Of a stretch of DNA of 41,876 nucleotides, positions 27,902 through 39,312 are shown piece after piece (position 1 is the first letter of the stretch; each line of letters opens with the position of its first letter). The DNA comes from Actinomycetota bacterium. GTDB lineage: Bacteria; Actinomycetota; Actinomycetes; Streptosporangiales; Streptosporangiaceae. Under the pieces are notes generated by a model. It searched no databases, was not told the origin of the DNA, and was given only the letters and a program-made list of their open reading frames with translations. The stretch covers positions 1 through 41,876 of the forward strand of contig DAHVDE010000081.1 in the NCBI GenBank assembly GCA_027313705.1, in the 5' to 3' direction. A program made the position numbers and the translations under genes.

Positions 27902-29403
27902 GAACCGCTCACGCGGCGGAACACGCTGATGCCATCGCGGCTGAAGATCAGCCGGTACGACGCGCCCCTGTTGAGCTTCTCTACCCAGGCGAGCAGGCTG
28001 CCGGTGAAGGCTGGCATGTCGTTGCACGAGGTGTCGTAGACCACGTACCGCGTCGCCGGGTTGCCCGCATTCCCCAGCCAGATCGCGCTGTTCCCGAGCC
28101 AGAAGGCGTCGCTCTTGGCCGCGAGCGGTGCGAGCAGGTCGATGTTGGCTTCGACCGTCGCGCCCGCTGGCACCACGGCAACGGCGGCCCTTGCCGCGGT
28201 CGCGTGCGAGCCTGCCTGATAAGTCTGCGGATTCCACAGGCTGCTCAGCGGGAACTGGAAAGCCAGCGCGGCGCAGATGCCCGCCATCATCGCGGCCCCG
28301 TGACGCTCAAGCCACCGGCGAAGGCCGCCGTCAGCTCCGAAGGCCCTGATCCTCACCAGGCCGTCGATCGCGGCGACGAAGACGATCGGCATCACGGTGG
28401 CGTTGTAGTGCCAGGCCGTACCCCAGTAGGAGCTGTTGACCGCGATGAAGCGCAGCGCCATCGCAGGCAAGGCAACGAGCGCAAGCGGTGACCTGAGAGC
28501 CAGGAACGCCGTCGGCAGCAGGATGAGCGCGAGCGTCGTCAGCTTGGTCGCCAAGCCCTCCGTCAGTTGCCGCAGCAGGGCGGAGGGCGAATCCCAGTGC
28601 CCGCCCGTGGACCAGTACGGGTACACATGATGGGGATTGAAGTGCGGGATGATCACCATGATGGCGAGCAGCGACCACGCCACGCCCCAGAAAGCCAGCC
28701 CGAGTCCGGCCAGTCGGTGACGGTATCCGATCGCGATGATGAGCCCGATCATCGCGATCGTGAAACCTTGATCCTCTTTCACCAGGACCAGCGGCAGCGC
28801 CCAGAGGACAGCCGCCCTTATCCGCCTGGTGACCAGAGCGGAAAGCGAGAAGGCAAGCAGCGGTACGGCGAAGGCGACCTCGTGAAAGTCGTTGTTCACC
28901 AGTTCCTGCAGGCCCCAGGAGAATCCGTAGGCGATGCCGATCGCGCGGCCGGCCGCGACCCCGAGCAACTCGCGGGCCGCCCGGCTGACAGGTATCACCG
29001 AGATCGCCGTCAGGAGCGCCTGGCAGACAAGCAGCGTGGCTGGTGTAGGGAACAGGTCAAACAATGGCCCGATCAGCGCGACGATCGGATGAAAGTGATC
29101 GCCGAGCAGGTCCATTCCTGGCGTCCTGGCGTCCGTGATCGGGGCATGCAGCAGCCCGTACTGCTTGATGTACTCGGTGAAGATGCCGAGGTCCCACGAT
29201 GTCGGATCGAACCTGAGATAGCGCCAGAGCGAGATCATCAGGTAGGCGGAGAAGACCGCGAAGGTGACCAGCCAGGGCACCAGGTCGCGACGAACCTGCG
29301 TCGCGGTCGGCGCGCTCACGTCGTCCGTAATCCAGGCATCGCCGCGCGGGGAGCCGGCCGGCTCATCATCGCGCGCCGCCTGGCCTGCCTGCGCATTACT
29401 CAA
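27898..29403 (-). CDS. DUF2079 polytopic membrane protein
   Basis: A 501-aa protein with about nine to eleven hydrophobic segments, matching DUF2079 membrane proteins: FDPTSWDLGIFTEYIKQ, DLLGDHFHPIVALIGPL, VNNDFHEVAFAVPL and LVKEDQGFTIAMIG are all typical. The Asp-rich first loop and His pair resemble the sugar-transfer sites of GT-C enzymes, so a polyprenyl-sugar-dependent glycosyltransferase is likely, unproven. The start is TTG at 29403 with a weak AGGG 6 nt upstream; a GTG at 29319 is an alternative, as the first helix begins near residue 43. The 68-bp gap before it is AT-rich and may contain its promoter. Confidence 0.85.
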   Translation of the reverse strand: MSNAQAGQAARDDEPAGSPRGDAWITDDVSAPTATQVRRDLVPWLVTFAVFSAYLMISLWRYLRFDPTSWDLGIFTEYIKQYGLLHAPITDARTPGMDLLGDHFHPIVALIGPLFDLFPTPATLLVCQALLTAISVIPVSRAARELLGVAAGRAIGIAYGFSWGLQELVNNDFHEVAFAVPLLAFSLSALVTRRIRAAVLWALPLVLVKEDQGFTIAMIGLIIAIGYRHRLAGLGLAFWGVAWSLLAIMVIIPHFNPHHVYPYWSTGGHWDSPSALLRQLTEGLATKLTTLALILLPTAFLALRSPLALVALPAMALRFIAVNSSYWGTAWHYNATVMPIVFVAAIDGLVRIRAFGADGGLRRWLERHGAAMMAGICAALAFQFPLSSLWNPQTYQAGSHATAARAAVAVVPAGATVEANIDLLAPLAAKSDAFWLGNSAIWLGNAGNPATRYVVYDTSCNDMPAFTGSLLAWVEKLNRGASYRLIFSRDGISVFRRVSGS

Positions 29404-29471
29404 CGAGTGCCCTGTTTCAGCAGTTGACGAGACCCCGATCCGGCCGGCTCGAGTTTACTAGCCAAAACGAA

Positions 29472-31403
29472 TTAACCTGGCGAGGCTGGCAGCCGCCAGG
29501 CCAGCATGCCTTCGAAGGCGAACGAGGGTGCCCCGAAAACGGAGACCAGGTATTCACCGAGCGCGGAATGCAGGGTCGCGTCGGCGATCACTGCGGCCGG
29601 CCGCCAGTACGCGAGGTCGGCGCGCACGATGGCGGCCGGCGGCGGGGCCGGCTGAGCGGCTGAGCTTGCACCTCCCTGTGCCTGGCTTCGGCCGGCCGGG
29701 CTACGCAACCAGAGCGCGTCAAGGTAGCTCGCGGTCGGCCGCGGTCCGTTTCCGCCCACGTAAGCGACTCCGTTCCAGGCCGGGCCGATGAAGTAGCCGC
29801 CGATCAGCGAGATGTCGGCACCGGTTACCGCCTGCCATCGCATCGCGACGGTCAGCGTCGGGTCGGGAACGGGCACCACGAGGACCCTGGCCGCCGGTCG
29901 CAGCCGCAGCCTGGCCAGGGCCGCCTGCCAGCCCGCGGGTACGGCGGAAGCGCCAGCGGCACGCAGCGGGCGTGGTACAAGCGGCAGCGTCGCCGCGAGC
30001 ACGATGAAGGCCAGGACGACGGTGACCCGCAGGATCGTGCCCCGGCTTGGCCGCGCGGCGCACACCGCACTTGCGCACCTGTCGAGCAGCAGGGCGATCA
30101 TGACAGCCGCGACTCCGTCGGCCGCTATCGAAATCCGGTCAGGCAGCATCAGGCCAAGAACGGGAAGCCGGGCCAGCCATTGCCATGGCAGCGTCACCTG
30201 CTGCTGCGTCGCGCCTGCCACCTCGGGATGAGCGCCGAGTGAGAGGACCTCGAGCGCCAGGAGCGCCAGCGCCAGCGCGGGCATCAGGCGATCACGCCTG
30301 GCCACGGCGGCGACCGCAGCGCCAGCGACGAGCACGACGATGAGCGGCCAGCCGAGGTATCCGAGTTGCTCGGCGGCGCCACCCGGCAGCGCGGCGGCCG
30401 CGGCGGCCGTCGCTGGCGTGTGCCAGAGCACGTAGCCAGACGGATCCGTGAAGACGGTCAGGTCGTTCTTGAAGTAGCCGGCCAGGAACGGACTGCCGTG
30501 CTGAGCGAGTGGTCCGGCGAACTGGCGCAGCAGCGCGAAAGCAGCGACCGCCAGCATGACGCCGGCCGCCGCCGCCGCTCCGGCCAGCCAGTGTGGCTGA
30601 CGAAGCAGGCGGAAGGCGGCGGCCGGCCAGGCCAGGGCCAGGCACACGGCAATCAGGACGCCGGCCAGTGCGCTCAGCGCGAGCACTTCCTCGGCGGTGA
30701 ACAACTGCGCGGCGGCAAGCGCTCCGAGCCAGATTCCGGCCCGGACGGCCTGCCGCCGGCTGGCGGGCACCGCTCGCACCGGCACCGAAGGCACGATGAA
30801 GAGCCGCAAGCCGGCCTCGATAATCAGCGGCGGCAGCACAGCGAACTGCAAGTCGTAGTGACCGACGGCGGACTGCACGAGCGCCGGAGAGAACCCGTAA
30901 ATCGCCCCGGCGAGCGCCGCCGGGCCGAGCGTGACCCGCCACCGCCTGAGCACGAACATCATGCTCGCGGCCGAACCAGCGAATCCGGCGGTCATGAGCA
31001 CCGTCAGGCTGACTTGCGGCCCGGCGAGCAGAGTGACCGGAGCCAGGACGATCCCTGGCAGCAAGACCGAGGTGTTCCACATCACGCTGATCCCCTGCGG
31101 GGCATTCAGCCTGGTCGTGACCAGTGCAGGCAGATGCCCGTGCGCGATGGCCGAGGCCGCGTACCTCAGGTACCAGGCGAACAAGTCGGCGTCGTCCGGA
31201 TTGCCGGCGACCACCCTGCTGGCAGGATCGGCCCACAGGTGCCACGTGACCGCGATCGCTCCTGCCAGATACCCGGCCAGGACAAGCACCTGAGGCAGCC
31301 TGGCGGTCCGTGGCGCGCGCTGCTCTGCTGCCCCGCAGCTGATCGCGCCTTCGGCGGGGCTGGTCGGATTCCGGATAGTAGAACTTACCGCGTTTTCTGT
31401 CAC
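29472..31403 (-). CDS. Polytopic GT-C-like membrane protein, unknown substrate
   Basis: About 643 aa with eleven or more hydrophobic segments, starting VLVLAGYLAGAIAVTW. The first loop contains GNPDDADLFAWYLRY, an Asp-rich segment in the place where GT-C glycosyltransferases keep their catalytic acid, and LNAPQGISVMWN follows; the C-terminal 170 residues are soluble. This pattern recurs in uncharacterised actinobacterial membrane proteins. The start is unsure: GTG at 31403 gives a plausible short cytoplasmic tail but lacks a Shine-Dalgarno sequence, and the frame remains open to 31541, inside the dnaK promoter region. It diverges from dnaK and could share the HspR-controlled region. Confidence 0.7.
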   Translation of the reverse strand: MTENAVSSTIRNPTSPAEGAISCGAAEQRAPRTARLPQVLVLAGYLAGAIAVTWHLWADPASRVVAGNPDDADLFAWYLRYAASAIAHGHLPALVTTRLNAPQGISVMWNTSVLLPGIVLAPVTLLAGPQVSLTVLMTAGFAGSAASMMFVLRRWRVTLGPAALAGAIYGFSPALVQSAVGHYDLQFAVLPPLIIEAGLRLFIVPSVPVRAVPASRRQAVRAGIWLGALAAAQLFTAEEVLALSALAGVLIAVCLALAWPAAAFRLLRQPHWLAGAAAAAGVMLAVAAFALLRQFAGPLAQHGSPFLAGYFKNDLTVFTDPSGYVLWHTPATAAAAAALPGGAAEQLGYLGWPLIVVLVAGAAVAAVARRDRLMPALALALLALEVLSLGAHPEVAGATQQQVTLPWQWLARLPVLGLMLPDRISIAADGVAAVMIALLLDRCASAVCAARPSRGTILRVTVVLAFIVLAATLPLVPRPLRAAGASAVPAGWQAALARLRLRPAARVLVVPVPDPTLTVAMRWQAVTGADISLIGGYFIGPAWNGVAYVGGNGPRPTASYLDALWLRSPAGRSQAQGGASSAAQPAPPPAAIVRADLAYWRPAAVIADATLHSALGEYLVSVFGAPSFAFEGMLAWRLPASPG

Positions 31404-31455
31404 AGTCAGGTCCGGGAGAGCCCGCCTCCGCACCGTGTCCCCTAAGACCAACAAA

Positions 31456-31476
31456 GTTGAGCGGAATAGACTCAAC
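31456..31476. promoter_or_regulatory. HAIR operator 1 (HspR binding site)
   Basis: Inverted repeat GTTGAGC-N7-ACTCAAC, matching the HspR consensus CTTGAGT-N7-ACTCAAG apart from outer bases. It lies just upstream of the dnaK -35. Confidence 0.85.
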
Positions 31477-31481
31477 TTCTT

Positions 31482-31510
31482 TTGACTTGAGCTAGCTACG
31501 GTGGCAAACT
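31482..31510 (+). promoter_or_regulatory. Promoter of the dnaK operon
   Basis: -35 TTGACT (31482-31487), 17-bp spacer, -10 CAAACT (31505-31510). It lies between the two HAIR sites, and the -10 overlaps the first bases of site 2, so HspR bound there would block polymerase directly. Confidence 0.65.
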
Positions 31511-31529
31511 TGAGCCAGACAGACTCAAG
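31509..31529. promoter_or_regulatory. HAIR operator 2 (HspR binding site)
   Basis: CTTGAGC-N7-ACTCAAG, a near-perfect HspR site at the expected transcription start. Its centre is 53 bp from that of site 1, about five helical turns, so both face the same side of DNA. Confidence 0.92.
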
Positions 31530-31566
31530 CTTCACCTCCAACTACTACAAACCAAGGAACTGACAC

Positions 31567-33413
<1,847 letters not shown>

Positions 33414-33414
<1 letters not shown>

Positions 33415-34352
33415 TGTCGGCTTCAGAGCAGGAGAGCCAGGGACCGGTGATCAGGGATCGCAGGCGTATCGATCCCGTCACCGGCGAGCCGAGGCAGCCA
33501 GCCGCAGAGCCAGCTCAGGCAGGCGAAGCCGCGGCTGGTCAGGCCCCACGCGGGTCTGGCCAGCCCCGGCCTGGCAAGCACGCTGTCTCCAAGCCAGGCA
33601 GCCCGCGCCCAGAGCCGGCGGGCCAGGACCAGGACCAGGACCAGGACCAGGACCAGGACCAGGACCAGGCTAGCCAGTCCGACCCGGCCGAGCCCGCCGA
33701 CGGAGCCGAGCCGCCAGGCACGGCGGGCGGCACCGAGCAGGCAGGCGCGGGTGACCGAGATGGCCAAGCCCAGACAGAACCAGAGCGGTCAACGCCATGC
33801 CAGGCCGCCGGGGAGCCCACTACTAGCCAGGACAAGGAGGCCGCGGACGTGACCTCCACGCTCGCCGAGCGAACGGCGGATTTGCAGCGCCTGCAGGCCG
33901 AGTACGCCAATTACCGTAAGCGGGTCGAGCGAGACCGGGTCGCGGTGAGAGAGCAGGCACTAGCCAGCGTCGTCTCGGAGTTGCTGCCCGTGCTTGACGA
34001 CATCGGCCGTGCTCGCGAGCACGAGGAACTGACCGGTGGTTTCAAGGCGGTCGCCGAGGCGCTCGAAGCGGTGGCGACGAAGCTCGGGCTGACACCCTTC
34101 GGCGAGTCCGGCGAGCCGTTCGACCCGAACGTGCACGAAGCGCTCATGCATTCATACTCATCCGACGTGACGGAGCCGACCTGCGTTCAGATCCTGCAGC
34201 CCGGCTACAAGGTCGGCGAACGCATCCTGCGGCCAGCGCGGGTCGCCGTCGCCGAGCCAACCGATCCGGCAGGGGCGAGGCCAGGCAATCCGGGCAGCTC
34301 CGAGGGCGGCGAGCAGAAGGACGACTCGGCCAAGCCAGACCAGTCAGCGTAG
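33414..34352 (+). CDS. grpE: Nucleotide exchange factor GrpE
   Basis: Releases ADP from DnaK. 312 aa, about 100 longer than most GrpE, because the first 140 or so residues are disordered (Pro/Gln/Ala/Gly-rich) and include seven Gln-Asp dipeptides in a row near residues 71-85. The conserved part begins with a long coiled-coil helix (ERTADLQRLQAEYANYRKR) followed by the beta-wing domain with PFDPNVHEALMH and ILQPGYKVGERILRPARV. Translationally coupled to dnaK; 73 bp separate it from dnaJ. Confidence 0.96.
33624..33669. repeat. CAGGAC hexanucleotide tandem repeat in grpE
   Basis: Seven uninterrupted CAGGAC units plus CAGG. Each unit encodes Gln-Asp, so unit gain or loss keeps the reading frame. 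A site for slipped-strand length change. Confidence 0.95.
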
Positions 34353-34425
34353 CGGCTAGCAGCGCATTGTCGACAAGAGCACACACGACTAAGGCACAGA
34401 CGAATCGCCGATCAGGAGAAGCCCG

Positions 34426-35574
34426 TTGAGTACTAAGGACTTCCTCGAGAAGGACTATTACAAGGCTCTCGGGGTCTCCAAGGGAGCATCAGCTGAGGAG
34501 ATCAAGAAGTCTTACCGAAAGCTGGCCCGCAAGTATCACCCAGATGCCAACAAGGGCGACGCCGCGTCAGAAGAGAAGTTCAAGGAGATCTCAGAGGCCT
34601 ACAACGTGCTGTCCGACGCCAAGCGACGGGCAGAGTATGACGAGGCCAGGTCCCTGTTCGGCGGCGGTGCCAGGATGCCTGGCGGCGGCAATCAGTACAG
34701 CACGTTTGACCTTGGTGACATCTTCGGGTCAAGCGGTGCGGGCGGCCGCCTAGGCGACCTGCTCGGCGGGATGTTCGGCGGCGGCCGCACCACTACCACG
34801 CAGCAGGCGAGACCAAGGCGCGGCGCGGATGTCGAGACCGAGGCGTCGTTGTCGTTCAGTGACGCGATCGACGGCGCCACGGTTTCCTTGCGCCTGACCG
34901 ACGAGGGCCCGTGCAAGGCCTGCCGAGGTACTGGCGCCAAGGCCGGCACTGTGCCCAAGGTCTGCCCTGACTGCCAGGGCACCGGACAGTCCAGCCGCGA
35001 CCTCGGCAGCTTCGCTTTCTCCGAGCCTTGCACTACCTGCCGCGGCCGCGGCTTGGTCGTGGATGACCCGTGCCAGGCGTGCTCTGGCAGTGGCCGGGCG
35101 ATGAGTGCCCGCACGATTCAGGCCCGGATACCTGCCGGGGTGGCTGACGGGCAGCGGATAAGGCTGAAAGGCAAGGGCGCTCCTGGCGAGCGCGGCGGCC
35201 CGCCAGGTGACCTCTATGTCAGGGTGCACGTCTCCGGACATCCGGTGTTCGGCAGGGACGGCAACAACCTCACGGTCACCGTGCCGGTCACCTTCGCCGA
35301 GGCAGCGCTCGGCGCGGAGATCAAGGTGCCTGCCCATCGCGGCACTCCCGTCACCGTCAAGATCCCGGCGGGCACCCCCAACGGCAGGATCCTGCGGGTG
35401 CGGGGCAAAGGCGTCAGGCTCGCCGACGGCACCGTAGGCAACCTGCTCGTCAAGGTGGAAGTGCAGGTCCCCAGCCAGTTGACCGATTCCGCGAAGGAAG
35501 CGCTGGAGAAGTTCAAGGAAGTAACCGCAGGCGAGGACCCGCGCGACGAATTGCTGCGCAAGGGCCGAACGTAA
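34426..35574 (+). CDS. dnaJ: Co-chaperone DnaJ (Hsp40, type I)
   Basis: Delivers substrates to DnaK and stimulates its ATPase. 382 aa with a J domain at about residues 10-73 (HPD at 39-41 in YHPDAN), a Gly/Phe-rich region (about 85-125), four CxxCxGxG zinc motifs ([32 protein letters not shown]) and two C-terminal beta domains with [12 protein letters not shown]. The start is TTG at 34426, preceded by AGGAG at 7 nt, giving the N-terminus [17 protein letters not shown] expected for actinobacterial DnaJ1. Confidence 0.97.
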   Translation: MSTKDFLEKDYYKALGVSKGASAEEIKKSYRKLARKYHPDANKGDAASEEKFKEISEAYNVLSDAKRRAEYDEARSLFGGGARMPGGGNQYSTFDLGDIFGSSGAGGRLGDLLGGMFGGGRTTTTQQARPRRGADVETEASLSFSDAIDGATVSLRLTDEGPCKACRGTGAKAGTVPKVCPDCQGTGQSSRDLGSFAFSEPCTTCRGRGLVVDDPCQACSGSGRAMSARTIQARIPAGVADGQRIRLKGKGAPGERGGPPGDLYVRVHVSGHPVFGRDGNNLTVTVPVTFAEAALGAEIKVPAHRGTPVTVKIPAGTPNGRILRVRGKGVRLADGTVGNLLVKVEVQVPSQLTDSAKEALEKFKEVTAGEDPRDELLRKGRT

Positions 35575-35608
35575 TGGCTGGAACGGGGCAGATAGCGCAG
35601 GAGATGAC

Positions 35609-36043
35609 ATGTCGCAGGATTTCGAGCTGACCGACGACACGCCGGTCTATGTCATCTCAGTGGCCGCGCAGCTTTCCGGCCTGCACCCGCAGACGCTGCG
35701 TGCCTACGACCGGATGGGCCTGGTCTCACCGGGAAGGACAGCAGGAAAAGGCAGAAGGTACTCGCTGCGTGACATCCTCATCCTGCGCGAGGTGCAGCGG
35801 CTGTCCCAGGAGGACGGCGTCAACCTGAGTGGCATCAAACGGATACTCGAGCTTGAAAGCGAATGGCAGCGAAGCCGGATGATGCTCGCCGAGATGCACG
35901 CGGAACTCAGCCAGCTCCGCGCCGAACTTGAGTCCACCAGAGCAGTCGCCGCCAGGCTGGCTGCCCTGCTTCGCGACAGGGCAGAAGGAGGGGCGCTGGT
36001 CCCCGTACGGCCCGATGCCGGCCGGCGTGCGAGCACCGATTAA
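35609..36043 (+). CDS. hspR: Heat shock repressor HspR (MerR family)
   Basis: Represses the dnaK operon by binding HAIR sites, with DnaK as co-repressor; here the cognate sites lie at 31456-31529. 144 aa: a winged-helix MerR DNA-binding domain at about residues 13-80 (YVISVAAQLSGLHPQTLRAYDRMGL, then GRRYSLRDI), followed by a coiled-coil dimerisation helix rich in Glu/Leu/Arg and a short basic tail. AGGAG lies 6 nt before the ATG. Fourth gene of the operon, 34 bp after dnaJ and 33 bp before clpB. Confidence 0.96.
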   Translation: MSQDFELTDDTPVYVISVAAQLSGLHPQTLRAYDRMGLVSPGRTAGKGRRYSLRDILILREVQRLSQEDGVNLSGIKRILELESEWQRSRMMLAEMHAELSQLRAELESTRAVAARLAALLRDRAEGGALVPVRPDAGRRASTD

Positions 36044-36076
36044 CGAGCGAGACCGGCTTTAACGAAAGGCAGTTCA

Positions 36077-38701
36077 GTGGACGACAAGCTCACTCGCAAG
36101 AGCCAGGAGGCTCTCAGCGATGCGCTGCAACGGGCGTCGGCGGCAGGTAACCCGAACGTTGACGGATTGCATCTGCTTGCCGCGCTGCTTGACCAGGAGG
36201 GTGGCGTTGCCGTACCGCTGCTGCGCGCGGCCGGCGCCGATCCGACGCTCGTGGCGAGCCGCACCAAGGACGCGCTGACCAAGCTGCCGCGGATTTCCGG
36301 TGCTACCGCCAGCGCACCGGAGACCTCACGTCAGCTGCTCGCTGCACTCGCGGCTGCGGCCAAGCGGGCCAGAGAGATGACCGACGAATACGTCTCCACT
36401 GAGCACCTGCTAGTCGGTCTCGCCGCGGAAGGTGGCCAGGCCGCGCAGGTGCTGCGGGACGCCGGAGCGACGCCCGATCGATTGCTCGCCTCATTCGAGC
36501 AGGTTCGCGGCCACACCAGGGTCACCTCACCCGACCCTGAGGGCACCTACCAGGCGCTCGGGAAGTACGGCATCGACCTCACCACGAGCGCACGTGAGGG
36601 CCAGCTCGATCCGGTGATCGGCAGGGATGCGGAAATTCGCCGCGTCATCCAGGTGCTCTCCAGGCGCACCAAGAACAACCCGGTGCTGATCGGTGATCCA
36701 GGCGTAGGCAAGACGGCCGTCGTCGAGGGTCTCGCCCAGCGGATCGTGGCCGGCGACGTTCCCGAGTCGTTGCGAGGTAAGCGACTTGTGGCACTCGACC
36801 TCGGCGCGATGGTGGCGGGCGCGAAGTACCGAGGCGAGTTCGAAGAGCGGTTGAAGGCGGTGCTCGGCGAGATCAAGCAGAGCGACGGGCAGATCATCAC
36901 GTTCATCGACGAACTGCATACCGTGGTCGGCGCCGGTGCCGCGGAAGGCGCGATGGACGCGGGCAACATGCTGAAGCCGATGCTCGCCAGGGGCGAGCTC
37001 AGGATGATCGGCGCGACAACGCTTGACGAATTCCGCGAGCGCATCGAGAAGGACCCCGCGCTCGAGCGCCGATTCCAGCAGGTCTTCGTCAACGAGCCGT
37101 CTGTCGAAGACACCATCGCCATCTTGCGCGGCCTCAAGCCGAGGTATGAGGCTCATCACCAGGTCCAGATCGCCGACGCCGCGCTGGTAGCCGCCGCGAC
37201 GCTGTCTGACAGGTACATAACCGCGAGATTCTTGCCAGACAAGGCCATCGACCTCATCGACGAAGCCGCGTCCAGGCTGAGAATGGAGATCGACTCCCGC
37301 CCGGTCGAGATCGACGAACTTCAGCGTTCCGTCGACCGGATGAAGATGGAGGAACTCGCGCTTGCCAGGGAAGCGGACCCGGCGAGCAAGGAGCGCCTTG
37401 AGCGGCTGCGTGCCGACCTGGCCGACAGGCAGGAACAGCTCACCGGGCTGCTGGCCCGCTGGGACAGGGAGAAGTCGAGCCTGAACAAGGTCGGCGAGAT
37501 GAAGAAGCAGATCGATGAGCTGCGCGGTCAGATCGAGCGAGCACAGCGTGACGCTGACCTCGAGACCGCGTCTCGGCTCATGTACGGCGAGTTGCCTGAG
37601 CTTGAGAAACAGCTAGCAGACGCCACCGCGGCGGCGGCCGATGGCGTCGCGGACGCGACCGCCAGCTCGGCCAACCCTATGGTCAAGGAAGAGGTCGGCC
37701 CGGACGACGTCGCCGACGTTGTTTCCGCGTGGACAGGGATTCCGGCCGGCCGCCTGCTCGAAGGCGAGACTGGCAAGCTGCTACGGATGGAAGACGAACT
37801 CGGCGCGCGAATAGTGGGCCAGGCCCGTGCCGTCCAGGCCGTCTCGGACGCGGTCCGCCGGTCGCGGGCTGGCATCTCCGACCCAGACCGGCCGTCAGGA
37901 TCCTTCCTCTTTCTCGGCCCGACCGGGGTGGGAAAGACCGAGCTTGCCAAGGGTCTAGCCGAGTTCTTGTTCGACGACGAGCGGGCCATGATCCGGATCG
38001 ACATGAGTGAATACTCTGAGAGGCACTCCGTCGCGCGGCTGGTCGGCGCGCCACCCGGCTACATCGGTTACGAGGAGGGCGGGCAGCTTACCGAGTCAGT
38101 GCGGCGGCGGCCATATTGCGTGGTGCTGCTCGACGAAGTGGAGAAGGCGCACCCTGAGGTCTTCAACATCCTGCTTCAGGTACTCGACGACGGCAGGCTG
38201 ACGGACGGTCAGGGCCGCACGGTCGACTTCAGGAATACGATCCTGATCTTGACCTCCAACCTCGGCTCGGCCTTCATCGCTGACCCGGCGCTTGGCGAGG
38301 CAGAAAAGAAGGACAAGGTCATGGCCGTCGTGCGATCAACCTTCAAGCCAGAGTTCCTTAACCGGCTCGATGACATCATCCTGTTCGACCCGCTGTCCAC
38401 CGACGATCTGACCAGGATTGTCGACATTCAGATGGCGAGGCTAGCCAAGCGCCTCACCGACCGCAGGCTGACGCTTACCGTGACGCCTGCGGCGAAGGAG
38501 TGGCTCGCGCTCACCGGATTCGATCCCGTGTTCGGCGCCCGCCCGCTGCGCCGCCTGATCGAGTCGGCGATCGGCGACCAACTGGCAAGGAAACTGCTGG
38601 CTGGAGAGATCCTCGACGGCCAGGAGGTGCTCGTGGACACAGACGAGCAGGCCGACCGCCTCACAGTCACAGCGAAACAGGGAGTCGCCGTAGCCAGGTA
38701 A
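36077..38701 (+). CDS. clpB: ATP-dependent disaggregase ClpB
   Basis: Hsp104-type AAA+ unfoldase that rescues aggregated proteins together with DnaK/DnaJ/GrpE. 874 aa, full length: N-terminal Clp repeats (about 1-145), AAA1 with Walker [14 protein letters not shown] near 208 and Walker [10 protein letters not shown], the middle coiled coil (about 405-525) that docks DnaK, and AAA2 with [13 protein letters not shown] near 615 and [14 protein letters not shown]. The GTG start follows AAAGG at about 7 nt. It is only 33 bp downstream of hspR and has no HAIR of its own, so it is probably expressed from the dnaK promoter. Confidence 0.98.
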   Translation: MDDKLTRKSQEALSDALQRASAAGNPNVDGLHLLAALLDQEGGVAVPLLRAAGADPTLVASRTKDALTKLPRISGATASAPETSRQLLAALAAAAKRAREMTDEYVSTEHLLVGLAAEGGQAAQVLRDAGATPDRLLASFEQVRGHTRVTSPDPEGTYQALGKYGIDLTTSAREGQLDPVIGRDAEIRRVIQVLSRRTKNNPVLIGDPGVGKTAVVEGLAQRIVAGDVPESLRGKRLVALDLGAMVAGAKYRGEFEERLKAVLGEIKQSDGQIITFIDELHTVVGAGAAEGAMDAGNMLKPMLARGELRMIGATTLDEFRERIEKDPALERRFQQVFVNEPSVEDTIAILRGLKPRYEAHHQVQIADAALVAAATLSDRYITARFLPDKAIDLIDEAASRLRMEIDSRPVEIDELQRSVDRMKMEELALAREADPASKERLERLRADLADRQEQLTGLLARWDREKSSLNKVGEMKKQIDELRGQIERAQRDADLETASRLMYGELPELEKQLADATAAAADGVADATASSANPMVKEEVGPDDVADVVSAWTGIPAGRLLEGETGKLLRMEDELGARIVGQARAVQAVSDAVRRSRAGISDPDRPSGSFLFLGPTGVGKTELAKGLAEFLFDDERAMIRIDMSEYSERHSVARLVGAPPGYIGYEEGGQLTESVRRRPYCVVLLDEVEKAHPEVFNILLQVLDDGRLTDGQGRTVDFRNTILILTSNLGSAFIADPALGEAEKKDKVMAVVRSTFKPEFLNRLDDIILFDPLSTDDLTRIVDIQMARLAKRLTDRRLTLTVTPAAKEWLALTGFDPVFGARPLRRLIESAIGDQLARKLLAGEILDGQEVLVDTDEQADRLTVTAKQGVAVAR

Positions 38702-38715
38702 CCCCGGCCGAGCGG

Positions 38716-39297
38716 CTAACTGCCAAGCAGCCGGTCGTAGTCGTCTTCTGGCAGGCGCAGGTCGTTGCGGATCCTGTACCGAAGCCTCAGCAGGTCGCGG
38801 AGCCCGGACTCGGTATCAGGATCGGCGTCGCGGGCCACCAGCAACTCGACTCCCGCAGTAGCCCAGTCGAGCGCCGCGTGCAGGTCAGACTGCTCGACGA
38901 GCAACTCGGTGATCATGTCGCACGCGCGAGCGTCCGTCCTGCCTTCCGACCTGAGCTGCGCGATCAGCGCATAGGCCTCGGCACGGTGCCCTAGCTGGAA
39001 AAGCGCCCGGCACAATGGCACTCGAGGATCAACGTCCACCGGTCCGCCGTCCGCAATGGCCATACGGAAGCCATAGGCAGCCCGGTCAGGATTATCGGCG
39101 AGCAGCCATTGCTCTCCAGCCCTGACAAAAGCCTCGGCACGCGCCATCGACTCCGACTGGACACCAGTCGCCGCCAGTTCCGTCATCCGCTCTGCCGCTG
39201 CCTCGTGATCACCGGTGAGGGCGGCCTCGAATTCGATAGCGTCAAATTCTTCGCGGGTCAGCAACGGCACATCACCAAAGTACCCATGGCCTGACAT
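38716..39297 (-). CDS. TPR-like helical repeat protein, unknown function
   Basis: 193 aa, entirely helical in appearance with alternating Ala/Leu-rich helices that resemble degenerate tetratricopeptide repeats (ALTGDHEAAAERMTEL, DNPDRAAYGFRMAI, CRALFQLGHRAEAYAL, EQSDLHAALDWA). No membrane segment or signal peptide. A few aromatic residues near the N-terminus (GHGYFGD) may be a binding patch. Such proteins usually hold partners together. It starts 15 bp after the NYN gene stop on the same strand, implying co-transcription, and converges on clpB with a 14-bp gap. Confidence 0.75.
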   Translation of the reverse strand: MSGHGYFGDVPLLTREEFDAIEFEAALTGDHEAAAERMTELAATGVQSESMARAEAFVRAGEQWLLADNPDRAAYGFRMAIADGGPVDVDPRVPLCRALFQLGHRAEAYALIAQLRSEGRTDARACDMITELLVEQSDLHAALDWATAGVELLVARDADPDTESGLRDLLRLRYRIRNDLRLPEDDYDRLLGS

Positions 39298-39312
39298 GTT
39301 CCAACCACGCGA

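Noticed and set aside
31404-31566. CIRCE element for HrcA near dnaK
   Set aside because: No TTAGCACTC-N9-GAGTGCTAA; the repeats present are HAIR sites.
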